A DNA stretch of 64,000 nt. Source: Actinomadura violacea. Its GTDB lineage: Bacteria > Actinomycetota > Actinomycetes > Streptosporangiales > Streptosporangiaceae. The translations under genes were made by a program, and so were the position numbers. The notes under the pieces were generated by a model that worked only from the letters and a program-made list of their open reading frames with translations, searched no databases and had not been told where the DNA came from. The stretch spans positions 186,001 through 250,000 of the forward strand of contig NZ_JAGEPF010000015.1 of NCBI RefSeq assembly GCF_017573465.1, given 5' to 3'. Below, piece after piece: positions 18,108 to 26,725 of this stretch (its first letter is position 1; every line of letters begins with the position of its first letter).

Positions 18108-18852
18108 CCGGTCCGCCGCGTCCCGGCCGCCCGCGCTGCTGGCCGTCGCGCACGGCACCCGAGACCCCGCGGGTCCCGTCACCGCGCGGGAGCTGCTGGC
18201 GCGGGTCCGGGCCCTGCGGCCCTCGCTGCGCGTGGCGGAGGCGTACGGGGAGCTGGTCTCCCCGTCGGTGGAGGAGGCCGCCGCCGCGCTGGACGGGCCC
18301 GCGGTCGTCGTGCCGCTGCTGCTGGGGCGCGGCTACCACGCCCTGATCGACATCCCAGAGCGCGCCGGGCGGCTGCCGTCCGGCGCGGTGACGGCGCGGC
18401 CACTGGGCCCGGACGCGCTGCTCGCCGACGCGCTGGCCGGACGACTCGGCGCGATGCCGTCCGTCCGGCGCGGAAACGGGGGCCCGCCGCGCCCGCAGGA
18501 CACCGTCGTCCTGGGCGCGGCGGGCTCCGCCGACCCGGCCGGCGCCGCGGACGTGCGGACGGCGGCGCGGCTGCTGGCGCGCCGGCTGCGGCGGCCCGTC
18601 CCGTACGGGTTCGTCGCCGCGGACGGTCCCGCGCTGGACGAGGTGGTCGCGGAGCAGCGCCGGCGCGGCGCCGGGCGCGTGCTCGTCGCGTCGTACCTGC
18701 TGGCACCCGGCCGCTTCCTGGACCGGATGCGGGCGTGCGGCGCCGACGCGGTGACCGCGCCGATCGGCGCGCACGACGCGGCCGCCCGGCTGGTCCTGCG
18801 CCGCTACGACGAGGCGCGGTCGCGCATCGCGGAACCCGCGTCCGTCTCCTGA
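18100..18852 (+). CDS. Sirohydrochlorin chelatase (CbiX/SirB family)
   Basis: A 250-residue protein with two CbiX half domains. The first begins LLAVAHGTRDPAG, where the His is the metal/tetrapyrrole ligand, and continues VVPLLLGRGYHAL; the second begins VVLGAAGSADP and includes VASYLLAPGRFLDRM. It should insert Fe2+ into sirohydrochlorin to make siroheme for nitrite reductase. The GTG at 18100 overlaps the end of the HemD-type gene by eight bases. Its last 49 bases overlap the convergent MarR gene. Confidence 0.9.
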   Translation: MADRSAASRPPALLAVAHGTRDPAGPVTARELLARVRALRPSLRVAEAYGELVSPSVEEAAAALDGPAVVVPLLLGRGYHALIDIPERAGRLPSGAVTARPLGPDALLADALAGRLGAMPSVRRGNGGPPRPQDTVVLGAAGSADPAGAADVRTAARLLARRLRRPVPYGFVAADGPALDEVVAEQRRRGAGRVLVASYLLAPGRFLDRMRACGADAVTAPIGAHDAAARLVLRRYDEARSRIAEPASVS

Positions 18853-19394
18853 TGCGCCTGCCGCCGGGCCTCCGCCTCGACCTGCGGGGTGACGACCCGT
18901 TCGCGCGGCGCCGGCCCTTCGTAGCGGGGTGCGTCGTCGTCGGGGGCGAGGTCGGTGAACCGGTCGTCGTGGTGGGCGAGGACGCGCAGCAGCATCTCGC
19001 GGAGCAACCGCCGCTCCTCGGGTGACAGCGGCTCGAACAGGACCTCGTTGAGGCGGCGGCGCGCGAGCAGGCCCTCCTCGAGGAACGCGCGGCCGTCCTC
19101 GGTGGCCTCCAGCGCGTAGCGCCGCCGGTCCGCGGGGTCGCGGCGGCGGCGGACGTGGCCGCCCTCCTCCAGCGCGTCCACGATCCCGACCAGGTCGCCG
19201 GCGTCCATCCGCAGCCGCTCGGCGACGTCGCGCTGCGACAGCGGCCCCGACCGCGCCACGCACCACAGCACGAGCAGGTGCGGCATCCGGGGCTGACCTG
19301 GGAACATCCGCGCCCCGGTGCGCCGGACGAGGCGGACCGTCTCGTACATCAGGTAGGTCGGCGAGTCGTACATCGGGTCGTCCTGGTCCTTCAC
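18804..19394 (-). CDS. MarR family transcriptional regulator
   Basis: A 196-residue MarR-type regulator. The winged helix is at about residues 45-110: SGPLSQRDVAERLRMDAGDLVGIVDALEEGGHVRRRRDPADRRRYALEATEDGRAFL, with the basic D-R-R-x-Y wing. The charged C-terminal tail of some 35 residues extends past the usual fold and overlaps the chelatase gene on the other strand. It is divergent from an ABC exporter, with a perfect inverted repeat between them, so it probably represses that exporter and itself. Confidence 0.92.
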   Translation of the reverse strand: MKDQDDPMYDSPTYLMYETVRLVRRTGARMFPGQPRMPHLLVLWCVARSGPLSQRDVAERLRMDAGDLVGIVDALEEGGHVRRRRDPADRRRYALEATEDGRAFLEEGLLARRRLNEVLFEPLSPEERRLLREMLLRVLAHHDDRFTDLAPDDDAPRYEGPAPRERVVTPQVEAEARRQAHQETDAGSAMRDRASS

Positions 19395-19423
19395 GTCCCG
19401 CTCCTCGAGATCGCTTGGAATGT

Positions 19424-19450
19424 CCTATCTCTCTTGACGTGAGAGATAGG
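19424..19450. promoter_or_regulatory. Inverted-repeat operator between MarR and ABC exporter
   Basis: CCTATCTCTC (19424-19433) and GAGAGATAGG (19441-19450) are exact reverse complements with a seven-base spacer that contains TTGACG, a plausible -35 for the exporter. Binding by MarR here would block transcription in both directions. Confidence 0.65.
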
Positions 19451-19509
19451 CTACTCCTACCGTTGGAAAGCCCAAAATATGGGCACATCTCCATCGGAGG
19501 GGAGGCCCC

Positions 19510-20493
19510 ATGCCCGGCGGGGGACCCGCCGTCGAGGTCGACGGCCTGATCAGGAAATTCGGCGAGGTGGAGGCCGTCCGGGGCATCGGCCTCACCGTGG
19601 CCCCGGGAGAGATCTTCGGATTCCTCGGCCCGAACGGCGCCGGCAAGTCCACCACGATCAACATGCTCTGCACGCTGCTGAAGCCGACCGCCGGCACCGC
19701 CCGGGTCGCCGGCTACGACGTGGTGGCCGAGCGCGACAGCGTGCGCCGCAACATCGGCCTGGTCTTCCAGGACCCGACGCTCGACGGCTACCTGTCCGGC
19801 GAGCAGAACCTGCGCTTCCACGCCGAGCTGTACGGCGTGCCGCGCAACGTGACCGCCGACCGCATCCGGCAGGTGCTGGAGATGGTCGGGCTCTGGGACC
19901 GGCGCGCGGACCTGGTGCAGACCTACTCCGGCGGCATGAAGCGCCGGCTGGAGATCGCGCGCGGCCTGCTGCACTCGCCGCGGGTGCTGTTCCTGGACGA
20001 GCCGACCGTCGGGCTGGACCCGCAGACCCGCTCGTCCATCTGGGACTACATCCGGCAGCTCAAGGACGCCGAAGAGATCACCATCTTCATGACCACCCAC
20101 TACATGGACGAGGCCGAGTTCTGCGACCGCATCGCGATCATGGACTCGGGGCGGATCGTCGCGCTGGACACCCCCGAGGCGCTCAAGGCGGGCGTCGGCG
20201 AGGACCGGGTCCGCATCCAGACCGCCGACGACGAGGCCGCGATCGCCGCGCTCCGGGACCGGTTCGGGCTGGAGGCCGGCATGTCGGAGGGCGCCGTCGC
20301 CTTCTCGGTGGCCTCCGGCGAGGCGTTCGTGCCGCGGCTGTTCGCCGAGCTGGACGTCCCGATCCGGTCGGTGAGCGTGTCCCGGCCGTCCCTGGACGAC
20401 GTCTTCATGTCGTTCACCGGCTCGACGATCCGCGATGCCGAGGCCGGCTCCACCGACAGGATGCGCATGGCGATGCGCGCGGCGAGGAGATGA
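19510..20493 (+). CDS. ABC transporter ATP-binding protein, daunorubicin-resistance (DrrA) type
   Basis: A 327-residue ABC ATPase. Walker A is GPNGAGKST (residues 40-48), the signature is YSGGMKRRLEIARGL, Walker B is VLFLDEPTVGLDP and the switch His is in MTTHYMDEA. The C-terminal 90 residues carry the extension typical of DrrA-type exporters (RVRIQTADDEAAIAAL..., PSLDDVFMSFTG). It should power export of a hydrophobic drug or metabolite together with the permease, whose ATG begins one base after this stop. A GGAGGGGAGG ribosome site precedes the ATG. Confidence 0.95.
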   Translation: MPGGGPAVEVDGLIRKFGEVEAVRGIGLTVAPGEIFGFLGPNGAGKSTTINMLCTLLKPTAGTARVAGYDVVAERDSVRRNIGLVFQDPTLDGYLSGEQNLRFHAELYGVPRNVTADRIRQVLEMVGLWDRRADLVQTYSGGMKRRLEIARGLLHSPRVLFLDEPTVGLDPQTRSSIWDYIRQLKDAEEITIFMTTHYMDEAEFCDRIAIMDSGRIVALDTPEALKAGVGEDRVRIQTADDEAAIAALRDRFGLEAGMSEGAVAFSVASGEAFVPRLFAELDVPIRSVSVSRPSLDDVFMSFTGSTIRDAEAGSTDRMRMAMRAARR

Positions 20494-20494
20494 G

Positions 20495-21397
20495 ATGACG
20501 AGTTCGACGCGGGCGGGCTCGCCCGGGGCCGCGGTGCCGGTCGCCGACGTGGTGCGGGTCCGGGTGCCCGAGCCGGGGCTGCGCCAGGACGTGCGCGCGG
20601 TGAAGATCGTCCTGCACCGCGAGCTGATCCGGTTCTGGCGCGACAAGCTGCGGATGGTGTCGGGGCTGGTGCAGCCGGTGCTGTGGCTGCTGGTGATGGG
20701 CACCGGCCTGTCGAACCTGATGGCCAGCGGCGGTGCGCACGGGAACATCGACCTGAAGACGTTCATCTTCCCCGGCGTGTGCGCGATGTCGGTGATGTTC
20801 ACCGCGATGTTCTCCGCCGGGTCGATCGTGTGGGACCGCGAGTTCGGGTTCCTGCGCGAGATGCTCGTCGCGCCGGTCAGCCGCAGCTCGATCGTGATCG
20901 GCAAGTGCATCGGCGGCGCGCTGGTGGCGACGCTGCAGGGCGCGGTGATCGTCGCGCTGGCCGGGCTCGCCGGGGTGCCCTACGACCCCGTCCTGATCCT
21001 GGAGCTGCTGGGGTTGATGTTCCTGGGGGCGTTCGCGCTGACCGGGTTCGGCGTGATGATGGCCGCGCGGATCAAGCAGATGCAGTCGTTCTTCGGCCTC
21101 ATGCAGATGGCGATGATGCCGATGATGTTCCTGTCCGGCGCGCTGTACCCGCTGAACGGGCTGCCGGCGTGGCTGACGGTGCTGACCCGGTTCAACCCGC
21201 TCACCTACGCGGTCGACCCGCTGCGCCAGGCGGTCTTCTCCCACCTGGACCTCACGCCGGCGCTGCGGCGCACCTTCGACCCGGGCGTCACCTGGAACGG
21301 GTGGGTCGTCCCGGTCTGGCTGGAGATCCTCATCGTGCTCGGCATGGGAGTCGGCCTGATGGGCATCGCGATCATCGAGTTCCGCCACTCCGACTGA
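20495..21397 (+). CDS. ABC-2 type permease (DrrB-like)
   Basis: A 300-residue membrane permease with six apparent helices (VSGLVQPVLWLLVMGTGLS, FPGVCAMSVMFTAMFSAGSIV, GGALVATLQGAVIVALAGLAG, ILELLGLMFLGAFALTGFGVMMA, MPMMFLSGALYPLNGLPAWLTVLT, VWLEILIVLGMGVGLMGIAIIEF). The WDREFGFLREMLVAPVSR loop before the third helix is the usual ATPase-coupling motif of DrrB proteins. Its ATG at 20495 comes directly after the ATPase stop (TGAGATG). Substrate unknown. Confidence 0.94.
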   Translation: MTSSTRAGSPGAAVPVADVVRVRVPEPGLRQDVRAVKIVLHRELIRFWRDKLRMVSGLVQPVLWLLVMGTGLSNLMASGGAHGNIDLKTFIFPGVCAMSVMFTAMFSAGSIVWDREFGFLREMLVAPVSRSSIVIGKCIGGALVATLQGAVIVALAGLAGVPYDPVLILELLGLMFLGAFALTGFGVMMAARIKQMQSFFGLMQMAMMPMMFLSGALYPLNGLPAWLTVLTRFNPLTYAVDPLRQAVFSHLDLTPALRRTFDPGVTWNGWVVPVWLEILIVLGMGVGLMGIAIIEFRHSD

Positions 21398-21511
21398 CCG
21401 GGGGCCCCGTACGGAACACCACCGGAAACCCTGCCGTCACGGTGCGTGATGCACCATACTGAGCCCGCTACGAAGCGAGTTCGGTCGGACGCGGAAAGTG
21501 ACGGTGGACAG

Positions 21512-22702
21512 GTGAACGGGCATCGGACGATGGTGCGGGGGACGGCGGCGACGGCCGCCGTCCTCGCTGCGGTGGCGGTTCCGGCGGTCGTGCGGGCCCC
21601 GGCGCGGGCCGCGGAGCGGACGGGCGGCGCCGCCGCGCCCGCCGGCCCGCACGGGGGGCTGCGGATCGCGCGGTTCCTGGGGGAGAAGCGGCTGCCGCAC
21701 CTGATGAGGTTCCAGGGCACGACCGTCGGCGGCCTGTCGGGCCTCGACCGCGACCCGCGCACCGGCGACTGGTACATGATCTCCGACGACCGGTGGCGGT
21801 ACGACCCGGCCCGCTTCTACACCGGCCGCGTCGACATCGACCGCCGGACGGGCCGCTTCGACGGCGTGAAGATCACCGGCGTGCACACCATGACCGGCCC
21901 GGACGGCAAGCCCTACCCCGGGTTCGGCAAGCCCCGCTCGGTCGACCCCGAGTCGATCCGCTACGACCCGCGCCGCCACCGGGTGCTGTGGGGCAACGAG
22001 GGCGACCGGCCCGACGAGACCCATCAGGTGCCGCTCGCGCCGCTGACCGTCCAGTGGGCGGGCCGCGACGGCAGGTACCACGGCCTGCTGCCGCTGCCGA
22101 AGGACCTGCGGCTCACCACCGGCCACCACGGGCCGCGCCGCAACTTCGGCATGGAGGCGCTGGCGATCGCGCCGCACACCATCGCCGGGATGATCGAGGG
22201 CCCGCGCTACGAGGACGGCCCGCTGCCGACGGTGCGGCACGGCGCCGCCACCCGGCTGACGATGTGGACCAGGCACGGGAGGGTCCGGGCGCAGTACGCC
22301 TACCAGGTGGACCGGCTGCCGGCCGCGCCCGTCCCGCCGGGCGGTGTCGCCGACAGCGGCGTGTCGGAGATCCTGGCGATCGACGACCACCGCTACCTGG
22401 CGCTGGAGCGGTCGTGGCTGCAGGGCGTCGGCTACAAGATCAGGCTGTACGAGTTCGACACCCGCGGTGCGACGAACGTGCTGGCGCGCGACAGCCTGGC
22501 GAAGGGCGGCAAGTACCGTCCGGTCCGCAAGCACCTGGTCGCCGACCTCGGCCGGTACGCCTCCCCGGCGCAGAACCTGGAGGGCATGGGCTGGGGCCCG
22601 CGGCTGAAGTCGGGGGAGCGGACGCTCGTGATCTGCTCCGACGACAACTTCGACGCCCAGGAGGTCACCGAGTTCCTGGCGTTCGCCGTCCGGGGCCGCT
22701 GA
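21512..22702 (+). CDS. Secreted esterase-like phytase-domain protein
   Basis: A 396-residue secreted protein. A signal peptide (GTAATAAVLAAVAVPAVVRAPARA) is followed by a beta-propeller of the esterase-like-phytase family: FQGTTVGGLSGLDRDPRTGDWYMISDDR, DPESIRYDPRRHRVLWGNEGD, NFGMEALAIAP and VSEILAIDDHRYLALERSW. The family is thought to hydrolyse phosphate or carboxyl esters but is poorly characterised. The start was set at GTG 21512 after GGTGGACAG; ATG 21530 is an alternative that still keeps the signal peptide, and the open frame reaches back to 21446. A strong hairpin follows the stop. Confidence 0.82.
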   Translation: MNGHRTMVRGTAATAAVLAAVAVPAVVRAPARAAERTGGAAAPAGPHGGLRIARFLGEKRLPHLMRFQGTTVGGLSGLDRDPRTGDWYMISDDRWRYDPARFYTGRVDIDRRTGRFDGVKITGVHTMTGPDGKPYPGFGKPRSVDPESIRYDPRRHRVLWGNEGDRPDETHQVPLAPLTVQWAGRDGRYHGLLPLPKDLRLTTGHHGPRRNFGMEALAIAPHTIAGMIEGPRYEDGPLPTVRHGAATRLTMWTRHGRVRAQYAYQVDRLPAAPVPPGGVADSGVSEILAIDDHRYLALERSWLQGVGYKIRLYEFDTRGATNVLARDSLAKGGKYRPVRKHLVADLGRYASPAQNLEGMGWGPRLKSGERTLVICSDDNFDAQEVTEFLAFAVRGR

Positions 22703-22722
22703 GCCCGGACCCGGAAGCACGG

Positions 22723-22765
22723 CGGCGCCCGCCGGATCCGTCGATGGATCCGGCGGGCGCCGTTT
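22723..22765. terminator. Bidirectional terminator, phytase-like gene and sigma factor
   Basis: A perfect 17-bp stem (22723-22739 with 22746-22762) with a six-base loop is followed by TTT. It lies between two convergent genes and should stop transcription from both sides. Confidence 0.88.
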
Positions 22766-22783
22766 CGTCGTGCGCGGGCCTCG

Positions 22784-24139
22784 TCAGACGGCGAAGTCCA
22801 GCAGCGGGCGGGCGTTGCTGGGGTGCCGCAGCTTGGACAGCGACTCCTTCTCCAGCTGCCGGATCCGCTCGCGGGTCAGGCCGAGGGCCTTGCCGATCTC
22901 GTCGAGGGTGCGCGGCGTCCCGTCGTACAGCCCGAACCGCATCGCCATGATCTTGGCCTCGCGGGGCGACAGGATGTCGAGGGTGCGGCGCAGCTGGTCG
23001 GCCATCAGCTGCCGGTCGACGAGCTCGGACGCCTCGGGGCTGTCGGTGTCCTCGATGAGGTCGCCGATGCGGGTCTCGCCGTCCTCGCCGATGGTGGAGT
23101 CCAGGCTGATCGGCTGGCGGCTGGTGCGCAGCAGCTCGCGGACCTGCTCGGGGCTCTTGTCCAGCTCGACGGCCAGTTCCTCGGGGGTGGGCTCGCGGCC
23201 GAGCCGCTGGTGCATGTCGCGCTCGACCCGGCTGAGCTTGCTCAGCATCTCCAGCACGTGCACGGGCAGCCGGATGGTGCGGGCCGAGTCGGCGAAGCCG
23301 CGCTGGATCGCCTGCCGGATCCACCACATCGCGTAGGTGGAGAACTTGTAGCCCTTGGAGTAGTCGAACTTCTCCACGGCGCGGATCAGCCCGAGGTTGC
23401 CCTCCTGGACGACGTCCAGCAGCGACAGGCCGCGGTCGGAGTACTTCTTGGCGACCGACACCACGAGCCGGAGGTTGGCCTCGAGCATGTGGGCCTTGGC
23501 GCGGCGCCCGTCGGCGGCGACCCACTCCAGGTCGGCGCGCTGCCGCGGGGTGAGCTTCTCGGTCTCCAGCTTGTGCTCGGCGTACAGTCCGGCCTCGATG
23601 CGCTTGGCGAGGTCGACCTCCTGCTCGGCGGTGAGCAGCTGACGGCGGCCGATCGCCTTGAGGTAGGTGTGGACCGAGTCGCCCATGGTGGTGGACTGGT
23701 CGTCCAGGTCGGCGGGGGAGTCGGCGGCCTCGACCTCGGTGACCTCGAAACCCTCTTCGGGGACGTCGGCGTCGCCGGTCTTGGCGGCGGCCTTGGCCGT
23801 CCGGCGGGTCCGGCCGCCGGCGGTCTTGCCGGTGCTCTTGCGCGCGGCGCCCTTCTTGCCCGCGGCGCCGGGGGTGGCCTGGGCGGTGTCGCCGCCGTCG
23901 TGGTCGGCGGCCGCGGCCATCTTGCGGACGGTGTCGGGCTCCCCGGCCAGGCTGATCCCGGCCTCCGACAGCTCGCGCAGGATCGAGCGGCCCTGCGCGG
24001 GGCTGAGGCCGGCGGTCTCGAAGGCGCCTCTCACCTCGTCGAGCGAGAGGCGCCCTTGGGCGCGGCCGCGCTTCAGGAGGTCGTCGAGTGCGGGGCTCGC
24101 CGACTCCGTGAGCGGGGTCTCGATAGCGCTTCGCGGCAT
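22784..24139 (-). CDS. sigA: Principal RNA polymerase sigma factor (SigA/HrdB type)
   Basis: A 451-residue group 1 sigma factor. Region 1.2 is MGDSVHTYLKAIGRRQLLTAEQEVDLAKRIE; region 2 is LVVSVAKKYSDRGLSLLDVVQEGNLGLIRAVEKFDYSKGYKFSTYAMWWIRQAI; region 4 ends in TRERIRQLEKESLSKLRHP. The N-terminal part is a basic, alanine-rich actinobacterial extension. ATG 24139 (MPRSAIETPLTES) has GAGAGGGG upstream and is preferred to a frame reaching 24223. The 254-bp upstream gap contains the second copy of the TTAC-N3-GTAA element, about 200 bp before the start. The absence of a second such gene nearby fits a housekeeping role. Confidence 0.94.
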   Translation of the reverse strand: MPRSAIETPLTESASPALDDLLKRGRAQGRLSLDEVRGAFETAGLSPAQGRSILRELSEAGISLAGEPDTVRKMAAAADHDGGDTAQATPGAAGKKGAARKSTGKTAGGRTRRTAKAAAKTGDADVPEEGFEVTEVEAADSPADLDDQSTTMGDSVHTYLKAIGRRQLLTAEQEVDLAKRIEAGLYAEHKLETEKLTPRQRADLEWVAADGRRAKAHMLEANLRLVVSVAKKYSDRGLSLLDVVQEGNLGLIRAVEKFDYSKGYKFSTYAMWWIRQAIQRGFADSARTIRLPVHVLEMLSKLSRVERDMHQRLGREPTPEELAVELDKSPEQVRELLRTSRQPISLDSTIGEDGETRIGDLIEDTDSPEASELVDRQLMADQLRRTLDILSPREAKIMAMRFGLYDGTPRTLDEIGKALGLTRERIRQLEKESLSKLRHPSNARPLLDFAV

Positions 24140-24345
24140 GGGGACACCCCTCTCCCTTCGGTGTGTGGATGCGGCGCGGATTGTCGTTCGCTGCGGGCGC
24201 ACGCATAGAGGGGAACGTCGCACGGCGGCCCCGTTGTTCCCGGCCGGGCCGGATCGGCGCTCCTCAGAGGGATCGCAAGGGGGACGATCCGGTGGCCGAT
24301 GATGCCCGGTGCGGGGCGTTCCATGCGGTCCGACCGGCCGAAATC

Positions 24346-24368
24346 TGACCTTACTTCGTAAAGGCGCC
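24346..24368. promoter_or_regulatory. Repeated palindromic element, copy 2 (upstream of sigma factor)
   Basis: CCTTACTTCGTAAAGG (24349-24364), preceded by TGA as in copy 1, lies about 205 bp upstream of the sigma factor start. A second inverted repeat, GTTGC...GCAAC, follows at 24373-24389. Confidence 0.55.
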
Positions 24369-24394
24369 GGGCCGTTGCACTGTGAGCAACGCCA

Positions 24395-25402
24395 CTAGCC
24401 TCCCCGGTTCTCCGGCCGCAGCGTCCGGCCGTACCGCGCGATCACGCGTTTGCGCAGCTCGGGATCGTCGCGGGGGACCGGTTCGAGGAACACCTCGTCG
24501 ATCTCCTCGTGGGCGTCGCGCAGCTCGCGCGCCATCCGGACGCAGGCGCGCTCGACGTCGCCGGAGGTGAGCGCGTCCCGGAAGTCCAGGCGGGCGCAGA
24601 CCAGCACGCGGTCGGCGCCGACCGTCATCGTGATGATATCGACGACCCATTCCACCTCGGGCGCGGCGTACAGCCGGGCGCGGACGTCGTCGACGATCCG
24701 CGGATCGGCCTGGTTGCCGATCAGCAGGTTCAGGTTGATGCGGCCGAGGATCACCGCGACGACGGTGAGCAGCACGCCGATGAGAACCGACCCGATGCCG
24801 TCCCAGACCGGCGAGCCGGTGGCCTGGTGCAGGCCGAGCCCGCCGAACGCCAGGAGCAGGCCGACCAGGGCGGCGGAGTCCTCCAGCAGGACGCTGATCG
24901 CGGTGGGCTCGTCGGTGCGGCGGATGTAGGCGAGGAACGGCAGCGACTCCTCGCGGGCCGCGGCGCGGGTCTGCCGCAGGGCCTGCTGCCAGGACGTCCC
25001 CTCCAGCACGAACGCGACCGCGAGGACGATGTAGCCGATCAGCGGGTCGGTCTCCGCGCCCGACCGGGACCCGAAGAGGGTCTGGAAGCCCTGGTAGTAG
25101 GAGAACAGCGCGCCCATGCCGAAGATCGCGACGGCGACGAGCAGCGTCCAGATGTAGCGCTCCTTGCCGTAGCCGAACGGGTGCCGCCGGTCGGCGGGCC
25201 GGCCGCTGCGGCGCAACCCCACCATGAGCAGGATCTCGTTGAAGGTGTCGGCGATCGAGTGCGCGGCCTCGGCGGCCATCGACGCCGACCCGGTGACCAG
25301 CGCCGCGACGATCTTGGCGATGGCGATGCCCAGGTTGGCGAGGAACGCCAGCAGGACGGTCAGGCCGCTCTCGTTCTCCGGCTCCTCGCGCTGTCCGCCC
25401 AT
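24395..25402 (-). CDS. Cation diffusion facilitator family transporter (ZnT9-like)
   Basis: A 335-residue CDF protein with about six membrane helices. The second helix has AEAAHSIADTFNE, providing the H-x3-D metal site. The fifth helix has LLEDSAALVG, with Glu where most CDF proteins have His/Asp, a pattern of the SLC30A9-like branch. RHPFGYGKERYIWTL is the usual loop after helix 2. The C-terminal cytoplasmic domain (VVDIITMTVGADRVLVCARLDF) is present. It probably exports Zn2+, Co2+ or Mn2+ in exchange for protons; the metal is not certain. Confidence 0.9.
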   Translation of the reverse strand: MGGQREEPENESGLTVLLAFLANLGIAIAKIVAALVTGSASMAAEAAHSIADTFNEILLMVGLRRSGRPADRRHPFGYGKERYIWTLLVAVAIFGMGALFSYYQGFQTLFGSRSGAETDPLIGYIVLAVAFVLEGTSWQQALRQTRAAAREESLPFLAYIRRTDEPTAISVLLEDSAALVGLLLAFGGLGLHQATGSPVWDGIGSVLIGVLLTVVAVILGRINLNLLIGNQADPRIVDDVRARLYAAPEVEWVVDIITMTVGADRVLVCARLDFRDALTSGDVERACVRMARELRDAHEEIDEVFLEPVPRDDPELRKRVIARYGRTLRPENRGG

Positions 25403-25466
25403 GCCGGTCGTCCTCCCCCGATCGCCGCCGTGCCATGCGCCCCGCCCGCCCCGGGCGGTACGGGTG

Positions 25467-26624
25467 TCACCGCGCGGTGCGCAGCCAGGCGCGGTCGGGC
25501 TTGCCGGAGGCCAGCAGCGGGATCGCCTCGACCAGTTCCAGCTCGCGGGGCGCGGCGGCGGCGGGCATCGTCTCGCGGACGAAGGCGCGCAGTTCGGGCA
25601 GGGCGGGCGGGTCGGCGGCGGGCACGACGACGGCGGTGACCCGTTCGCCCCATTCGGGGTCGGGGCGTCCCACCACGACGACGTCGCGGACCTTGGGGTG
25701 GTGCGACAGCGCGGTGGCGACCTCGCCGGCGACGACCTTCTCCCCGCCGGTGTTGATCACATCGTCGATCCGGCCGCGGACGCGGAGCCGGCCGTCCTCC
25801 AGGGCGCCGAGGTCCTGGGTGACGAACCATTCGCCGTCGCGGACCGCGGCGGTCTGGTCGGGGCGCAGCCGGTAGCCGGTGAACAGCGACGGGCCGGCGA
25901 GCCGGATCCGGCCGTCGGCGCCGAGCTCGGCGCGCATGCCGTCCAGGGGGGTGCCGTCGTAGACGCAGCCGCCGCAGGTCTCGCTCATCCCGTAGGTGGT
26001 GAAGACGCGGCCGCCGCGGTCGCGGGCCTCGGCGAGCAGGCCGGGCGCGGCGGCGGCGCCGCCGAGGACGATCGCGCCGAGCCCGGACAGGTCGGCGCCG
26101 GCGTCCAGGAGGCGGCGCAGCTGGGTGGGGACGAGGGAGATGTGGACGGGTCCCGCGGCGGTGACGGCGGCGGTGTCGAAGCGGGGCGCGATGATCGGGT
26201 CGGTGCCGGCGAGCAGGGACCGGACGAGGACCTGCAGGCCCGCGATGTGGCTGGTGGGCAGGCAGCACAGCCAGCGGTCGCCGGGCGCGGCCTCGATGCG
26301 GGCGAGGGTGCCTGCGGCGGAGTGGCGCAGCGCGCCGGCCGTCAGCTCGACGAACTTGGGGGCGCCGGTGGAGCCGGACGTGGCGATCAGCACGGCGGTG
26401 CCGTCGGCGGGCGGGGCGTGCTCGCCGGCGGTGCGGTGGGGGGTGAGCCCGTCCTCGGTCTCGACGGCGTCGGGGGCGAGCGCGTCGAGCAGGGCCGCCA
26501 GCGCGGGCGCGGGCAGGTCGGGGGAGAGGGGGCAGACGGCGGGTCCGCCGTCGAGGGCGTCGGCGAGCGCCCGGAACAGGCGGGGCCCGGGCGGCAGCAC
26601 GACGGCGTGGAGGCGGCGATCCAT
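25467..26624 (-). CDS. menE: o-Succinylbenzoate-CoA ligase
   Basis: A 385-residue adenylate-forming enzyme. It has the AMP-binding motif AVLIATSGSTGAPKFVELT, TYGMSETCGGCVYDG, GRIDDVINTGGEKV and the C-terminal catalytic Lys in LLASGKPDRAWL. It activates o-succinylbenzoate to its CoA ester in menaquinone synthesis, and is shorter than typical acyl-CoA synthetases as MenE usually is. It is divergent from menB, 101 bp away. The ATG at 26624 (MDRRLHAVV) was chosen; a TTG at 26663 would add 13 residues. Neither has a strong ribosome site. Confidence 0.92.
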   Translation of the reverse strand: MDRRLHAVVLPPGPRLFRALADALDGGPAVCPLSPDLPAPALAALLDALAPDAVETEDGLTPHRTAGEHAPPADGTAVLIATSGSTGAPKFVELTAGALRHSAAGTLARIEAAPGDRWLCCLPTSHIAGLQVLVRSLLAGTDPIIAPRFDTAAVTAAGPVHISLVPTQLRRLLDAGADLSGLGAIVLGGAAAAPGLLAEARDRGGRVFTTYGMSETCGGCVYDGTPLDGMRAELGADGRIRLAGPSLFTGYRLRPDQTAAVRDGEWFVTQDLGALEDGRLRVRGRIDDVINTGGEKVVAGEVATALSHHPKVRDVVVVGRPDPEWGERVTAVVVPAADPPALPELRAFVRETMPAAAAPRELELVEAIPLLASGKPDRAWLRTAR

Positions 26625-26725
26625 GATCTCATCAGGGTAGGCGACCCCGCTGAACGCGTTCAAACCGCGGGGCGGTTGAATGGGGGCGACCCGGATCGAC
26701 GCGGGCCCCGACGGGAGAGGAACAC

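Noticed and set aside
18037..20910. A 957-codon minus-strand open frame
   Set aside because: It covers the chelatase, MarR and ABC ATPase genes in other frames and shows no domain.
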